Assembly (NCBI GenBank): GCA_964596105.1
Contig: CAZQRT010000003.1
Span: 1-40,544 of the forward strand
Direction: 5' to 3'
Length of the DNA: 40,544 nucleotides
Source: CAJUOR01 sp964596105
GTDB taxonomy: Bacteria > Bacillota_I > Bacilli_A > Erysipelotrichales > Coprobacillaceae
Part shown: positions 9,039-16,290 of the stretch, piece after piece
How positions within the stretch are numbered: the first letter of the stretch is position 1
Layout: each line of letters opens with the position of its first letter
Program-made: the position numbers and the translations under genes
The notes under the pieces: model-generated
Told to the model about the DNA's origin: nothing
Databases searched by the model: none
Seen by the model: only the letters and a program-made list of their open reading frames with translations

Positions 9039-9328
9039 CAGCCCACCACCTTCGGCAGCCGTACCTCTTGTCCGGCCGTTTCCGGGGCGTTTTCCAGAAC
9101 CTCATCAGCCGAAGCAACATCCGTGACGACATCCGGTCTTAAATAAGTGGTTTCTATTTCATAGGGAAAACATAAAGGCTCCACCCCGTCGGTATTGATC
9201 GCTTCGAGCGCCTGGACATGGTGACAGAAAACATCATATTCCTTGCGCATCTCAGGCATTTCCTCATCGCTGAGCCGGAACATGGTTTTTAAGGCCAGTT
9301 TTTTAAGCATGGCATCTAATTCATCCAT
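9038..9328 (-). CDS. gatC: Asp/Glu-tRNA amidotransferase subunit C
   Basis: Small subunit that wraps and stabilises the GatA-GatB interface. At 96 residues it has the usual size, with two N-terminal helices (LKKLALKTMFRLSDEEMPEMRKEYDVFCHHVQALEAINTDG in part) and the conserved downstream region giving TYLRPDVVTD, comparable with the LRxDxV motif of the family. The ATG at 9328 lies 6 bases behind AAAGGAGG; a TTG one codon earlier is less likely. First gene of gatCAB, with its own promoter just upstream. Confidence 0.93.
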   Translation of the reverse strand: MDELDAMLKKLALKTMFRLSDEEMPEMRKEYDVFCHHVQALEAINTDGVEPLCFPYEIETTYLRPDVVTDVASADEVLENAPETAGQEVRLPKVVG

Positions 9329-9353
9329 CAAAACCCTCCTTTGGTATGACGAT

Positions 9354-9382
9354 ATTCTATCATAATTCGCTCATGATTTCAA
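9354..9382 (-). promoter_or_regulatory. Sigma-A promoter of gatCAB
   Basis: On the minus strand TTGAAA, a 17-bp spacer and TAGAAT lie 26 bp before the gatC start. The -35 box overlaps the last codons of pcrA, so gatCAB can be transcribed both from here and by read-through from phoH-pcrA; no terminator separates them. Confidence 0.65.
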
Positions 9383-11499
9383 TTTTCTTTGCGGAGCGCG
9401 GGACTTGAGGAAAGGAGATGCTGGACGCCGTGCGGCAAAGGAAAAGCGATCTCCAGAACATGATTCTCAATATTTAAAATAATCCCCTTGCCAAAAACCT
9501 CATGAATGACGAGATCCCCGGTTTGATACTGCCGGTCTGAGGCCTTGGAAGCGGCCACCGGCGTGGTGTACTGGGGCTCCAGGTAGCGGTCTGAGCCGGC
9601 GAGATGATCCACGACATCGGGATTAATCTCACTGATAAAACGCGACTCCACTTTCGCGTCCCCGAAAGAAAACGAATAGCCGATATTTTCGACGAGATAC
9701 AGTTCTTTCATGGCCCTTGTGTAAGCGACATAAGCCAGCCGTCTTTCCTCTTCCAGGCCGGCCGTCCCCTTCTCCTCGATGGCCCGGGCGCTGGGAAAAA
9801 TCGTCTCGGAAAGGCTGGCCACAAAAACATAAGGAAACTCCAGACCCTTGGCCATATGCACGGTCATCAAAGAGACGGCATGAACATCGCTTTCGACATC
9901 CTGGTCGGTGTATAACGAGATATCCTGAAGATAATCATCGAGGCTCGCTTCCGGGTGCTCCTGAACATACTGGGCGATGCTGTTTCTTAATTCGGTCAGG
10001 TTCTCGATACGCGCGGTTTCGCTTTCTCTCGTCAGATATTCCCGGTATCCGGATTTTTCATACAGATGATCATAGCAGGCGATGAGGTTTTCTTGATCAG
10101 CGGTTTTGATTAAATTGACAAAATCAGCCAGTTTCTTTTTGACAGCCCCGCTCAGCTCGAGTTCATCGAGATGATCACGCAGGCACACAAACATGCTGCA
10201 AGACCGCTTTTCGGCGCTTTGGCGAATGGTTTCCAGGGTTTTCGCGCCGATGCCGCGCCTTGGAACATTGATGACTCGCTCCAGGGCGAGATCATCCCCC
10301 GAAGAAACGAGCCGCAAATAACAAAGCATGTCTTTGACCTCTTTGCGGGAAAAAAAGCGCAGCCCGCCATAGATGCGGTAAGGAATATGCTGCGAAATAA
10401 AAGCCTGCTCAAGATGCCGCGATAAATAATTGGCCCGGTAAAGGACGGCAAAATCCTCATAGTGAAGCTTGGGATCAGCGGCCATGAGATCAGAGATCCG
10501 CTCGCATATATATTCCGCTTCCGCGCTGTCGCTTGATGCCGTATAGTGAATGACCTTGGCGCCGTCGCGGTTATCGGTAAACAGATCCTTTTTCAGGCGG
10601 TTCTGATTGTGCTCAATGAGGCTGTTGGCCACCTTGAGGATATGACCGGTGGAGCGGTAGTTGCGGTTTAAAAAAATCGTTTTCGCGCCGGGAAAATCCT
10701 CATCAAAATTCATGATGTAGGAGACATCCGCGCCGCGAAAAGAATAGATGGTCTGATCGGGATCACCGACCACAAAAACTTTCGTTTGCGGCCGGCATAA
10801 GAGTTTCACCAGCCGCACATCATAAACATCCACATCCTGAAACTCATCGACATGAATCCAGGAAAAGCGGTTCTGCCAGAAATTTCTGACATATTCATTG
10901 TTTTCTAAAAGTTTAACGGTATATAAAATCAAATCATCAAAATCCAAAAGAAAATGATCTTTCTGATAACTCAGATAAGCGCGGTAAAGGAGCGCCTGGG
11001 CTTTGGACAAGCGGTTGTCTTTGACAAGATCCATAGCGGTGTCAGCGTCGATATCATGATGCTTCAGCAGGGAGATGGTCCTCAAAACGCTTTTGGCGGA
11101 AAGACGGCCGAGATCGAGATGCAGTTCGCGGTCCAGTTTGCGCACCAGGGATTTCTGATCTTCCTCATCGATGATGACAAAATTGCTCGGATAATGCAGA
11201 TAGCCGATGTGACGCCGCAAAATCCGCACGCATAAAGAATGAATCGTGCTGATGATCATGCCGGCATCGCGCTCCGGTATTAACGCGTGCACGCGCTGTT
11301 TCATCTCGTTGGCCGCTTTATTGGTAAAAGTGATCGCCAGGATGCTGTGCGGATCAATACCCTGATCCACCAGATAAGCGATGCGGTAAGTTAAAACCCG
11401 GGTTTTTCCCGAGCCCGCACCCGCCACCACGCGCAGATGCCCGTCCAGATAGGTGCAGGCCTCATACTGTTCGGGATTGAGCTGTTTGGCATAGTCCAT
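9379..11499 (-). CDS. pcrA: UvrD/PcrA-type ATP-dependent DNA helicase
   Basis: Superfamily 1A 3'-5' helicase for repair and removal of RecA or stalled polymerase. Motif I is GAGSGKT (27-33), motif II DEFQD (218-222), motif III GDPDQTIYSFRGAD, motif IV NRNYRST, and VSLMTVHMAKGLEFPYVF and VAYTRA mark the later motifs. A C-terminal Tudor-like segment (QTGDLVIHEVFGKGIILN) matches the RNA-polymerase-binding tail of PcrA. At 706 residues it is slightly shorter than Bacillus PcrA. It begins 8 bp after ung and is the last gene of the phoH-MGMT-GNAT-ung-pcrA operon. The ligA gene that often follows pcrA is absent; gatCAB follows instead. Confidence 0.94.
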   Translation of the reverse strand: MDYAKQLNPEQYEACTYLDGHLRVVAGAGSGKTRVLTYRIAYLVDQGIDPHSILAITFTNKAANEMKQRVHALIPERDAGMIISTIHSLCVRILRRHIGYLHYPSNFVIIDEEDQKSLVRKLDRELHLDLGRLSAKSVLRTISLLKHHDIDADTAMDLVKDNRLSKAQALLYRAYLSYQKDHFLLDFDDLILYTVKLLENNEYVRNFWQNRFSWIHVDEFQDVDVYDVRLVKLLCRPQTKVFVVGDPDQTIYSFRGADVSYIMNFDEDFPGAKTIFLNRNYRSTGHILKVANSLIEHNQNRLKKDLFTDNRDGAKVIHYTASSDSAEAEYICERISDLMAADPKLHYEDFAVLYRANYLSRHLEQAFISQHIPYRIYGGLRFFSRKEVKDMLCYLRLVSSGDDLALERVINVPRRGIGAKTLETIRQSAEKRSCSMFVCLRDHLDELELSGAVKKKLADFVNLIKTADQENLIACYDHLYEKSGYREYLTRESETARIENLTELRNSIAQYVQEHPEASLDDYLQDISLYTDQDVESDVHAVSLMTVHMAKGLEFPYVFVASLSETIFPSARAIEEKGTAGLEEERRLAYVAYTRAMKELYLVENIGYSFSFGDAKVESRFISEINPDVVDHLAGSDRYLEPQYTTPVAASKASDRQYQTGDLVIHEVFGKGIILNIENHVLEIAFPLPHGVQHLLSSSPALRKEN

Positions 11500-11507
11500 A
11501 TCCTCAC

Positions 11508-12161
11508 CTACCTTATCTGCCAGTCAACCGGGGTCTGGCCGTGTGCTGTTAAAAAGGCGTTGGCTTTGGAGAAAGGCCGCGAGCCGAAAAAACCGCGATG
11601 GGCTGACAAAGGAGAAGGATGGGCGCTGGTTAAAACAAGATGGCGGGACTGGTCAATATACTGCGCCTTCTCCATGGCGTTTCTTCCCCACAAAATAAAC
11701 ACCATGGGCCTTTCCCGGGCATTTAAAAACAAAATCGTGTGCAGGGTAAAATGCTCCCAGCCGTAGTGGCGGTGGGAGTTGGCCTGATGGGCCCGGACGG
11801 TCAGCACATTATTCAATAGCAAGACGCCCTGCCTGGCCCAGGCGGTGAGATCGCCGTGCCGGGGAATTTCGATTCCGACATCATCGTGACACTCCTGATA
11901 AATATTGGCTAAACTGGGCGGAATGTCCACTCCCGAAGCAACCGAAAAAGCCAAACCGTTGGCCTGGCCTTGTTCATGGTAAGGATCCTGGCCCAGGATC
12001 ACCACTTTCACATCTTCATAGGGTGTTAAATTAAGACAGCGGAATATCAGCTGCCGCGGCGGATAGATGGTATACTGATCGTACTCCGCTTCGATTTTCT
12101 GTTTCAGTTCATGATAGTAAGGCTTGGTTTTCTCATTTTCCACGAAGCTTTTAAAATCCAT
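11508..12161 (-). CDS. ung: Uracil-DNA glycosylase
   Basis: Family 1 uracil-DNA glycosylase; removes uracil from DNA in base-excision repair. The catalytic motif GQDPYH is at 57-62 with the water-activating Asp59. The C-terminal HPSPLSAHRGFFGSRPF carries the catalytic His of the HPSPLS loop. Full length at 217 residues. The start ATG lies 11 bp inside the 3' end of the acetyltransferase gene with AAGG just before it, pointing to coupled translation. Confidence 0.97.
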   Translation of the reverse strand: MDFKSFVENEKTKPYYHELKQKIEAEYDQYTIYPPRQLIFRCLNLTPYEDVKVVILGQDPYHEQGQANGLAFSVASGVDIPPSLANIYQECHDDVGIEIPRHGDLTAWARQGVLLLNNVLTVRAHQANSHRHYGWEHFTLHTILFLNARERPMVFILWGRNAMEKAQYIDQSRHLVLTSAHPSPLSAHRGFFGSRPFSKANAFLTAHGQTPVDWQIR

Positions 12162-12660
12162 CCTTGTTCACCTTCTTCTCATAGGCGAAGCGCCTGGTGC
12201 CGTCCTGGACATAGATGATGCCGCAGTACTGAAAACCGCATTTAGCGATTAATTTTATCATTGCCTGGTTATCGGGATGGGTATCAATCCGCAATGCGTA
12301 TAGTCCTTTTTGATATGCCATTTGTGCGGCGTATTCTAATAGCTCTTTGGCGCACCCGGTGCGAAGCCACTTGTCCCCGACGGCGAGGCGGTGAATGGTC
12401 AGATATGGACCGCTTTGCAGCCACTGGCCGTTTTCAATCACATGATAAGTGGGCTCGATGCCGGCGATCATGGCCGCGAAGGCTTTGGGCTTTTTGCCGC
12501 ATACATAAAGCACCCCGTCATCCAGATCTTCTTTCAAATCAGCGCGACTGGGATAACCGCGCTGCCACTGGTCGATCTGGTTTTCTTTCAGGCGTCTGAC
12601 GGCCTGGTTTAATATGATTTCGAGATCTTCTAAATCTTCACGACTGGCTTGACGAATCAT
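12151..12660 (-). CDS. GNAT-family N-acetyltransferase
   Basis: Acetyl-CoA-dependent acetyltransferase of unknown substrate. The GNAT fold is seen in the N-terminal MIRQASREDLEDLEIIL helix, the central strand YLTIHRLAVGDKWLRTGCAKELLEYA (a degenerate acetyl-CoA loop) and the C-terminal LRIDTHPDNQAMIKLIAKCGFQYCG, typical of the group. The start was set at the ATG 2 bp after the MGMT-like stop, giving 169 residues beginning MIRQA; a GTG 15 bases upstream is possible but would overlap that gene. The canonical RxxGxG/A pyrophosphate loop is replaced by RTGCAK. It lies inside a repair-related operon, though substrate linkage is not evident. Confidence 0.85.
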   Translation of the reverse strand: MIRQASREDLEDLEIILNQAVRRLKENQIDQWQRGYPSRADLKEDLDDGVLYVCGKKPKAFAAMIAGIEPTYHVIENGQWLQSGPYLTIHRLAVGDKWLRTGCAKELLEYAAQMAYQKGLYALRIDTHPDNQAMIKLIAKCGFQYCGIIYVQDGTRRFAYEKKVNKDGF

Positions 12661-12662
12661 CT

Positions 12663-12935
12663 TTATCCCCGCCACGCATATATTTTCATATCAACGCGGC
12701 CGTTATGAACGGGCACGCCTTCCTTTTTTAATAACTCTTCCTGATCCTCATAGCCCATGCGGCCGTCCTGGTGAACGACGCGGTGACACGGGTACCCGGG
12801 CGGGGCAAAGCGCATGATTCGGCCGACCTGTCTGGCGTTTTTAGGATAGCCTGATAATTCCGCCAGCATCTTGTACGAGACAACCTTGCCGCGGGGCACT
12901 TCCGATAAGACGGCCAGAACGATCTCAGCGTTCAT
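12663..12935 (-). CDS. MGMT/alkyltransferase-like protein, DNA-binding domain only
   Basis: A 90-residue protein equal to the C-terminal domain of O6-alkylguanine-DNA alkyltransferase. It has the helix-turn-helix region (GKVVSYKMLAELSGYPKNARQVGRIM), the recognition helix with the ARQVGR arginine finger, and the active-site block PCHRVVHQDGRMG. Unlike classic alkyltransferase-like (ATL) proteins, where the cysteine is replaced by Trp or Ala, the Cys of PCHR is present here. It lacks the N-terminal domain of full MGMT. The ATG at 12935, beginning MNAEIVLAVLSEVPRG, lies 11 bp inside the 3' end of phoH. A longer frame starting at 12977 would be entirely phoH overlap. Either a minimal alkyltransferase or a lesion sensor for nucleotide excision repair; sequence alone does not decide. 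Confidence 0.82.
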   Translation of the reverse strand: MNAEIVLAVLSEVPRGKVVSYKMLAELSGYPKNARQVGRIMRFAPPGYPCHRVVHQDGRMGYEDQEELLKKEGVPVHNGRVDMKIYAWRG

Positions 12936-13872
12936 AACTGGCGATGATTTTGGAAACCAGCGGATGGCGCACGACATCCAGGGCGGTCAGATAAACAAAA
13001 CGGATCTCTTTGATATCTTTTAAAATCTGCGTGGCTTTTAACAGTCCGCTGGTCATGCCGGATTTCAGGTCAATCTGGGTGATGTCGCCGGTGATGATCA
13101 TGCGGCTGTGAAAGCCCATGCGCGTCAAAAACATTTTCATCTGGGCGTCGGTAGTATTCTGAGCCTCATCGAGGATGACAAAGGCATCCTCCAGGGTGCG
13201 CCCGCGCATATAGGCTAAAGGAGCGATCTCAATGATGCCTTTTTCGATCATGCGCTCGGTTTTCTCATACCCTAATAAATCATACAAAGCATCGTAGAGC
13301 GGGCGCAGATAAGGATCGACTTTTTCTTTGAGATCCCCGGGCAGAAAGCCCAGCGATTCGCCCGCCTCGACAGCCGGGCGGGTTAAAATAATGCGCTTGA
13401 CGCGGTTCTGGCGGAAGGCCAGGACCGCTTTCACGACCGCCAGGTAGGTTTTGCCGGTGCCGGCCGGACCGATCGCGAAAACCATATCGCTTTGATCCAT
13501 CGCTTCCAGATAGCGCTGCTGACCGATGGTTTTGGCATAAACCGGTACGCCGTTGACCGTTTTGGAAATCACATGATGATTTAAATAAGCTAATTCATCG
13601 AGGCGGTTCTCGTCCATTAAATTGAGGGCGTAGATCATGTCCGCTTCCGAGATAACCTGATTGTTTTCCGCCCTTTTTAACAGCGTCTCCAATAGCAGAG
13701 AAAGCTTCTGGTAAAGCTCATTTTCAATATCGGGGAATATCAAAAGCTCCTGCCGCCAGATAATCTGAATATCGTAGCGCGTCTCAATCAGACTTAAATT
13801 TTCCCCGTTTAACCCTAACAGCTCACTGACAGCCTCGGGATGGGTTGTATTCAACAACAGCGTTCGCTCCAT
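12925..13872 (-). CDS. phoH: PhoH-family ATPase
   Basis: P-loop ATPase of the PhoH/YbeZ type, implicated in RNA metabolism and ribosome maturation together with YbeY. Walker A GPAGTGKT is at 135-142 and Walker B ILDEAQN around 233-239, with the conserved RPAVEAGESLGFLPGDLKEKVDPYLRP region in part, and a C-terminal GDITQIDL. At 315 residues it has the family's usual length, including the N-terminal KH-like/extension region (1-100). AAGGAGG precedes the ATG by 8 bases. It is the first gene of a five-gene operon; ybeY, its common neighbour, is not in the window. Confidence 0.93.
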   Translation of the reverse strand: MERTLLLNTTHPEAVSELLGLNGENLSLIETRYDIQIIWRQELLIFPDIENELYQKLSLLLETLLKRAENNQVISEADMIYALNLMDENRLDELAYLNHHVISKTVNGVPVYAKTIGQQRYLEAMDQSDMVFAIGPAGTGKTYLAVVKAVLAFRQNRVKRIILTRPAVEAGESLGFLPGDLKEKVDPYLRPLYDALYDLLGYEKTERMIEKGIIEIAPLAYMRGRTLEDAFVILDEAQNTTDAQMKMFLTRMGFHSRMIITGDITQIDLKSGMTSGLLKATQILKDIKEIRFVYLTALDVVRHPLVSKIIASYER

Positions 13873-13895
13873 GAGACTCCTCCTTGATCACTGCT

Positions 13896-13924
13896 ATTTT
13901 ACCTGCTTTTTAAAAGGAATGCAA
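13896..13924 (-). promoter_or_regulatory. Sigma-A promoter of the phoH operon
   Basis: Minus strand TTGCAT, 17-bp spacer, TAAAAT, ending 23 bp before the phoH ATG. The -35 box lies only 5 bp past the stop of the Cof-type phosphatase gene. Confidence 0.65.
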
Positions 13925-13928
13925 AAGT

Positions 13929-14696
13929 TTAAATCACGCCAAAATGCTTTAAGGCAAAATAAACGCCGTCTTCATCAATATCTTTTGTGACAAACCGGGC
14001 CATTTTCTTTAAATCCGGCTGAGCGTTACCCATCGCGACACTGTGCGGGACCAGTTCAAACATGTCCTCATCATTCTGCCCGTCGCCAAAGACCATGACC
14101 GCGCTCAAAGGAATCTGGTATTGATCCAGAATTTTTAAAATTCCCTGCTTTTTTCCGCCGTTTTCCGGAACGACGTCATAACCCAGGGGATGCCACTGCT
14201 TCAATACGCAATGGGGAATGCAGTCTCTGATCCAGCTTTCGTCGCCATAGGTCATGGCCTGGTAAATATCGTGATCCAAGGCCCTGGTGATATCACAAAT
14301 CTCGGGCAGCGGGGTGTGAATATCTTTGAGGGTCACCATGACATCGTCATTGACCATGTTCATATAGATGCGTTCCGCCTCCACGATGCCAAGGGGATGA
14401 CTTTCATCCAGGGCTTTGCGGACCATGTTTCGCACATCGGATTTCGCGATGGCGTTTTTGTAGATCACCGCTTCATCGTCAAAGCAGTACTGCCCGTTCA
14501 GGGTCACATAACCGTCAAAAAACAGATCCTGAACCGGCAGATCCGCCAGTTCGGTGATATGGCGTCCCGTGGCGAGAAACAGTTTGATACCGCGCGCTCT
14601 TAAAAGATGAAAGGCTTTGACGGTGCTGGCGGGCACGATGCCGCTATGATGGGATAGAAGGGTGCCGTCCATGTCAAAAAATATGGCTTGAATCAT
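13929..14696 (-). CDS. Cof-type HAD-IIB phosphatase
   Basis: Haloacid dehalogenase-superfamily phosphatase, subfamily Cof (IIB), that usually acts on sugar phosphates or cofactor intermediates. Motif I FFDMDGTLL (6-14) with the nucleophile Asp, motif II LATGR, and motif IV GDGQNDEDM are present; the C2B cap (about 80-180) lies between them. Length is 255 residues. AAGGAG stands 5 bases ahead of the ATG, immediately after the telA terminator, so expression probably depends on terminator read-through or on a promoter within telA. No obvious terminator follows before the phoH promoter. Confidence 0.9.
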   Translation of the reverse strand: MIQAIFFDMDGTLLSHHSGIVPASTVKAFHLLRARGIKLFLATGRHITELADLPVQDLFFDGYVTLNGQYCFDDEAVIYKNAIAKSDVRNMVRKALDESHPLGIVEAERIYMNMVNDDVMVTLKDIHTPLPEICDITRALDHDIYQAMTYGDESWIRDCIPHCVLKQWHPLGYDVVPENGGKKQGILKILDQYQIPLSAVMVFGDGQNDEDMFELVPHSVAMGNAQPDLKKMARFVTKDIDEDGVYFALKHFGVI

Positions 14697-14709
14697 ATGG
14701 TCTCCTTAG

Positions 14710-14733
14710 AAAAAAGGACCCTGAGGCCCTTTT
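14710..14733 (-). terminator. Rho-independent terminator after telA
   Basis: Minus strand AAAAGGGCC-TCAG-GGTCCTTTT, a 9-bp stem with one G-U pair and a 4-base loop, followed by further T. It starts 2 bp after the telA stop. Confidence 0.85.
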
Positions 14734-14735
14734 GA

Positions 14736-15842
14736 TTAACGAATATCCAATAACCGCTGCTTGAGTTCATTTTCAATGCGGATTAAATCCTGCTGAGCGG
14801 ATTCTCTTTTCGCCTTGCCGTCAGCCTGAATTTTCAAGACCTCATCAAGGGTTGAAATCAAGGATTGATTGGTTTGTTTCAGCGTTTCAATATCAATAAT
14901 GCCGCGCTCGGACTCTCTGGCCACATTCAGCGATCCCTGCTTCAAGGTTTCGGCATTTTTCTTTAATAACGAATTGGTCATTTCACTGACAGCGTTCTGA
15001 GCCTGCATGGCATCGGCAGAGTGCTGCAAGCCTAATGCCAGGACCAGCTGGCTTCGCCACAGCGGGATGGTGTTGACAATGGTGGACTGTATCTTATCGG
15101 ACATCTGGACATCGTTGTTTTGAATCAGGCGGATTTGCGGTCCCATCTGCAAAGCCACGTTTCTGGTCAGCTGCAAATCGTAAAGTTTCTTTTCAAAACG
15201 GTCGCAGGAAGCGGCAAAATCATTGGCGGCCTGGGAGTCCTCCGCCAGTCCCGACGCGATCGCTTTTTGTTTAAGCTGCTCCAGTTCCACTTCGCGGGCT
15301 TCTTTCAGGCGCTGCTGGCCGGCGATGATATACATCGACAATTCTTTAAAATTTGTCAGATTCATCTTGTACATCTCGTCGAGCATGGCGATATCCTTAA
15401 TCAGGGTAATCTGGTGCTGTTCCAGTAATTTGACGATATCATCGACATTTTTCTCAACCTTATTATAGCGGGTTTTCATGTTTGAGACTTTGTCTTTGGA
15501 TTTTTTGAAAAAAGAGAAGCCCTTGTCATCATCCTCGTCGATGCTTTTCAGTTCCGCGATCAGATTCGTCATCAGATTGCCCACTTCACCCATATCTTTC
15601 GTCTTGACATTCTCCAGGGTCGCCGAGGAAAAATCCGAGATTTTATTCTGGGCATTCGCGCCGTAGTGCAGGATCATATCGGTATCTGTGATGTCGATCT
15701 GCTTGGCGAACTCATCAACCGTCTTTTGTTCTTCCGGGGTCAGATGAACCTCGCTTACAGCCGGCTGTTCACTGGGCGCCGGGGTTTCCGCGGCCGCCTC
15801 AGGATTTAGCGTAAGGGTAATTTTTTGTGATTCCTGTTCCAT
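14736..15842 (-). CDS. telA: Toxic anion resistance protein, TelA/YceH family
   Basis: Soluble helical protein of PF05816. Family features are the NLMTNLIAELKSIDED region, the long coiled coil (about 130-250), and IQSTIVNTIPLWRSQLVLALGLQHSADAMQAQ in part near residue 270. The 40-residue N-terminus is Pro/Glu/Ala-rich and looks disordered (PEAAAETPAPSEQPAVSE). TelA was named for tellurite resistance on plasmids, but chromosomal copies occur widely and are thought to relate to envelope stress or antibiotic tolerance; no TerC/TerD partners are near. GAGGAG precedes the ATG by 11 bases, rather far. Monocistronic or bicistronic with the Cof-type phosphatase. Confidence 0.9.
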   Translation of the reverse strand: MEQESQKITLTLNPEAAAETPAPSEQPAVSEVHLTPEEQKTVDEFAKQIDITDTDMILHYGANAQNKISDFSSATLENVKTKDMGEVGNLMTNLIAELKSIDEDDDKGFSFFKKSKDKVSNMKTRYNKVEKNVDDIVKLLEQHQITLIKDIAMLDEMYKMNLTNFKELSMYIIAGQQRLKEAREVELEQLKQKAIASGLAEDSQAANDFAASCDRFEKKLYDLQLTRNVALQMGPQIRLIQNNDVQMSDKIQSTIVNTIPLWRSQLVLALGLQHSADAMQAQNAVSEMTNSLLKKNAETLKQGSLNVARESERGIIDIETLKQTNQSLISTLDEVLKIQADGKAKRESAQQDLIRIENELKQRLLDIR

Positions 15843-15893
15843 GAATAATCAACTCCTCGCTAATAAATATTTTACCATAGCCATTTTGAAAAG

Positions 15894-15920
15894 AAAAGAA
15901 AAACCGCCAGTTTGGCGGTT
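15894..15920 (-). terminator. Rho-independent terminator after rpsU
   Basis: Minus strand AACCGCCA-AAC-TGGCGGTT followed by TTTCTTTTC. The 8-bp perfect stem begins 4 bp past the stop of rpsU. Confidence 0.9.
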
Positions 15921-15923
15921 CGT

Positions 15924-16106
15924 TTAGCGCTGTCTGCCTCTGTTTTTTCTGGCTGCTTCGGATTTCATTTTACGTTTCAAACCCGGTTTAACGTAAAACT
16001 CACGTTTACGCGCCTCGGCTAGAGTTCCGGTCCGAGATACCTGTCTTTTAAAACGACGCAGCGCATCATCCAAAGACTCATTCTCTCTGACAACTGTCTT
16101 CGCCAT
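15924..16106 (-). CDS. rpsU: 30S ribosomal protein S21
   Basis: S21 of the small ribosomal subunit, which assists Shine-Dalgarno pairing. The 60-residue basic sequence is complete, with ENESLDDALRRFKRQV and RREFY-type (KREFYVKPG) motifs and the Arg/Lys tail. GGAGGGG stands 9 bases before the ATG. It has its own strong promoter and terminator, so it forms a monocistronic unit between mtaB and telA. Confidence 0.98.
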   Translation of the reverse strand: MAKTVVRENESLDDALRRFKRQVSRTGTLAEARKREFYVKPGLKRKMKSEAARKNRGRQR

Positions 16107-16147
16107 GGTAAACTCCCCTCCTTTGCCCAGAAAAATGATACAAGCGT

Positions 16148-16176
16148 ATTATACACGCAAGTTTTTTTAATTGCAA
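16148..16176 (-). promoter_or_regulatory. Strong sigma-A promoter of rpsU
   Basis: Minus strand TTGCAA, 17-bp spacer containing an A-tract, then a perfect TATAAT. It ends 41 bp before the rpsU ATG, leaving a short leader with no evident structure. Confidence 0.85.
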
Positions 16177-16260
16177 TAGAAAATCAGCATTATTCCCGGC
16201 ATAAAAAACAGAAAATACAGCTTTCATGCGGTATAAATGCAAAGAAAAGCAGTTCTTATT

Positions 16261-16283
16261 GATCAGGAAGGCTTTCCATGATC
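16261..16283 (-). repeat. Inverted repeat after mtaB (possible weak terminator)
   Basis: Minus strand GATCA-T-GGAA-AGCC-TTCC-TGATC: a 9-bp stem with one bulged T, starting 8 bp after the mtaB stop. No T-run follows directly, so terminator function is uncertain. The rest of the 184-bp mtaB-rpsU gap holds the rpsU promoter and nothing else I can name. Confidence 0.45.
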
Positions 16284-16290
16284 TGTGTTC

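Noticed and set aside
14736..15842. Tellurite-resistance island
   Set aside because: telA is alone, with no terB/C/D/E neighbours, and sits among housekeeping genes.
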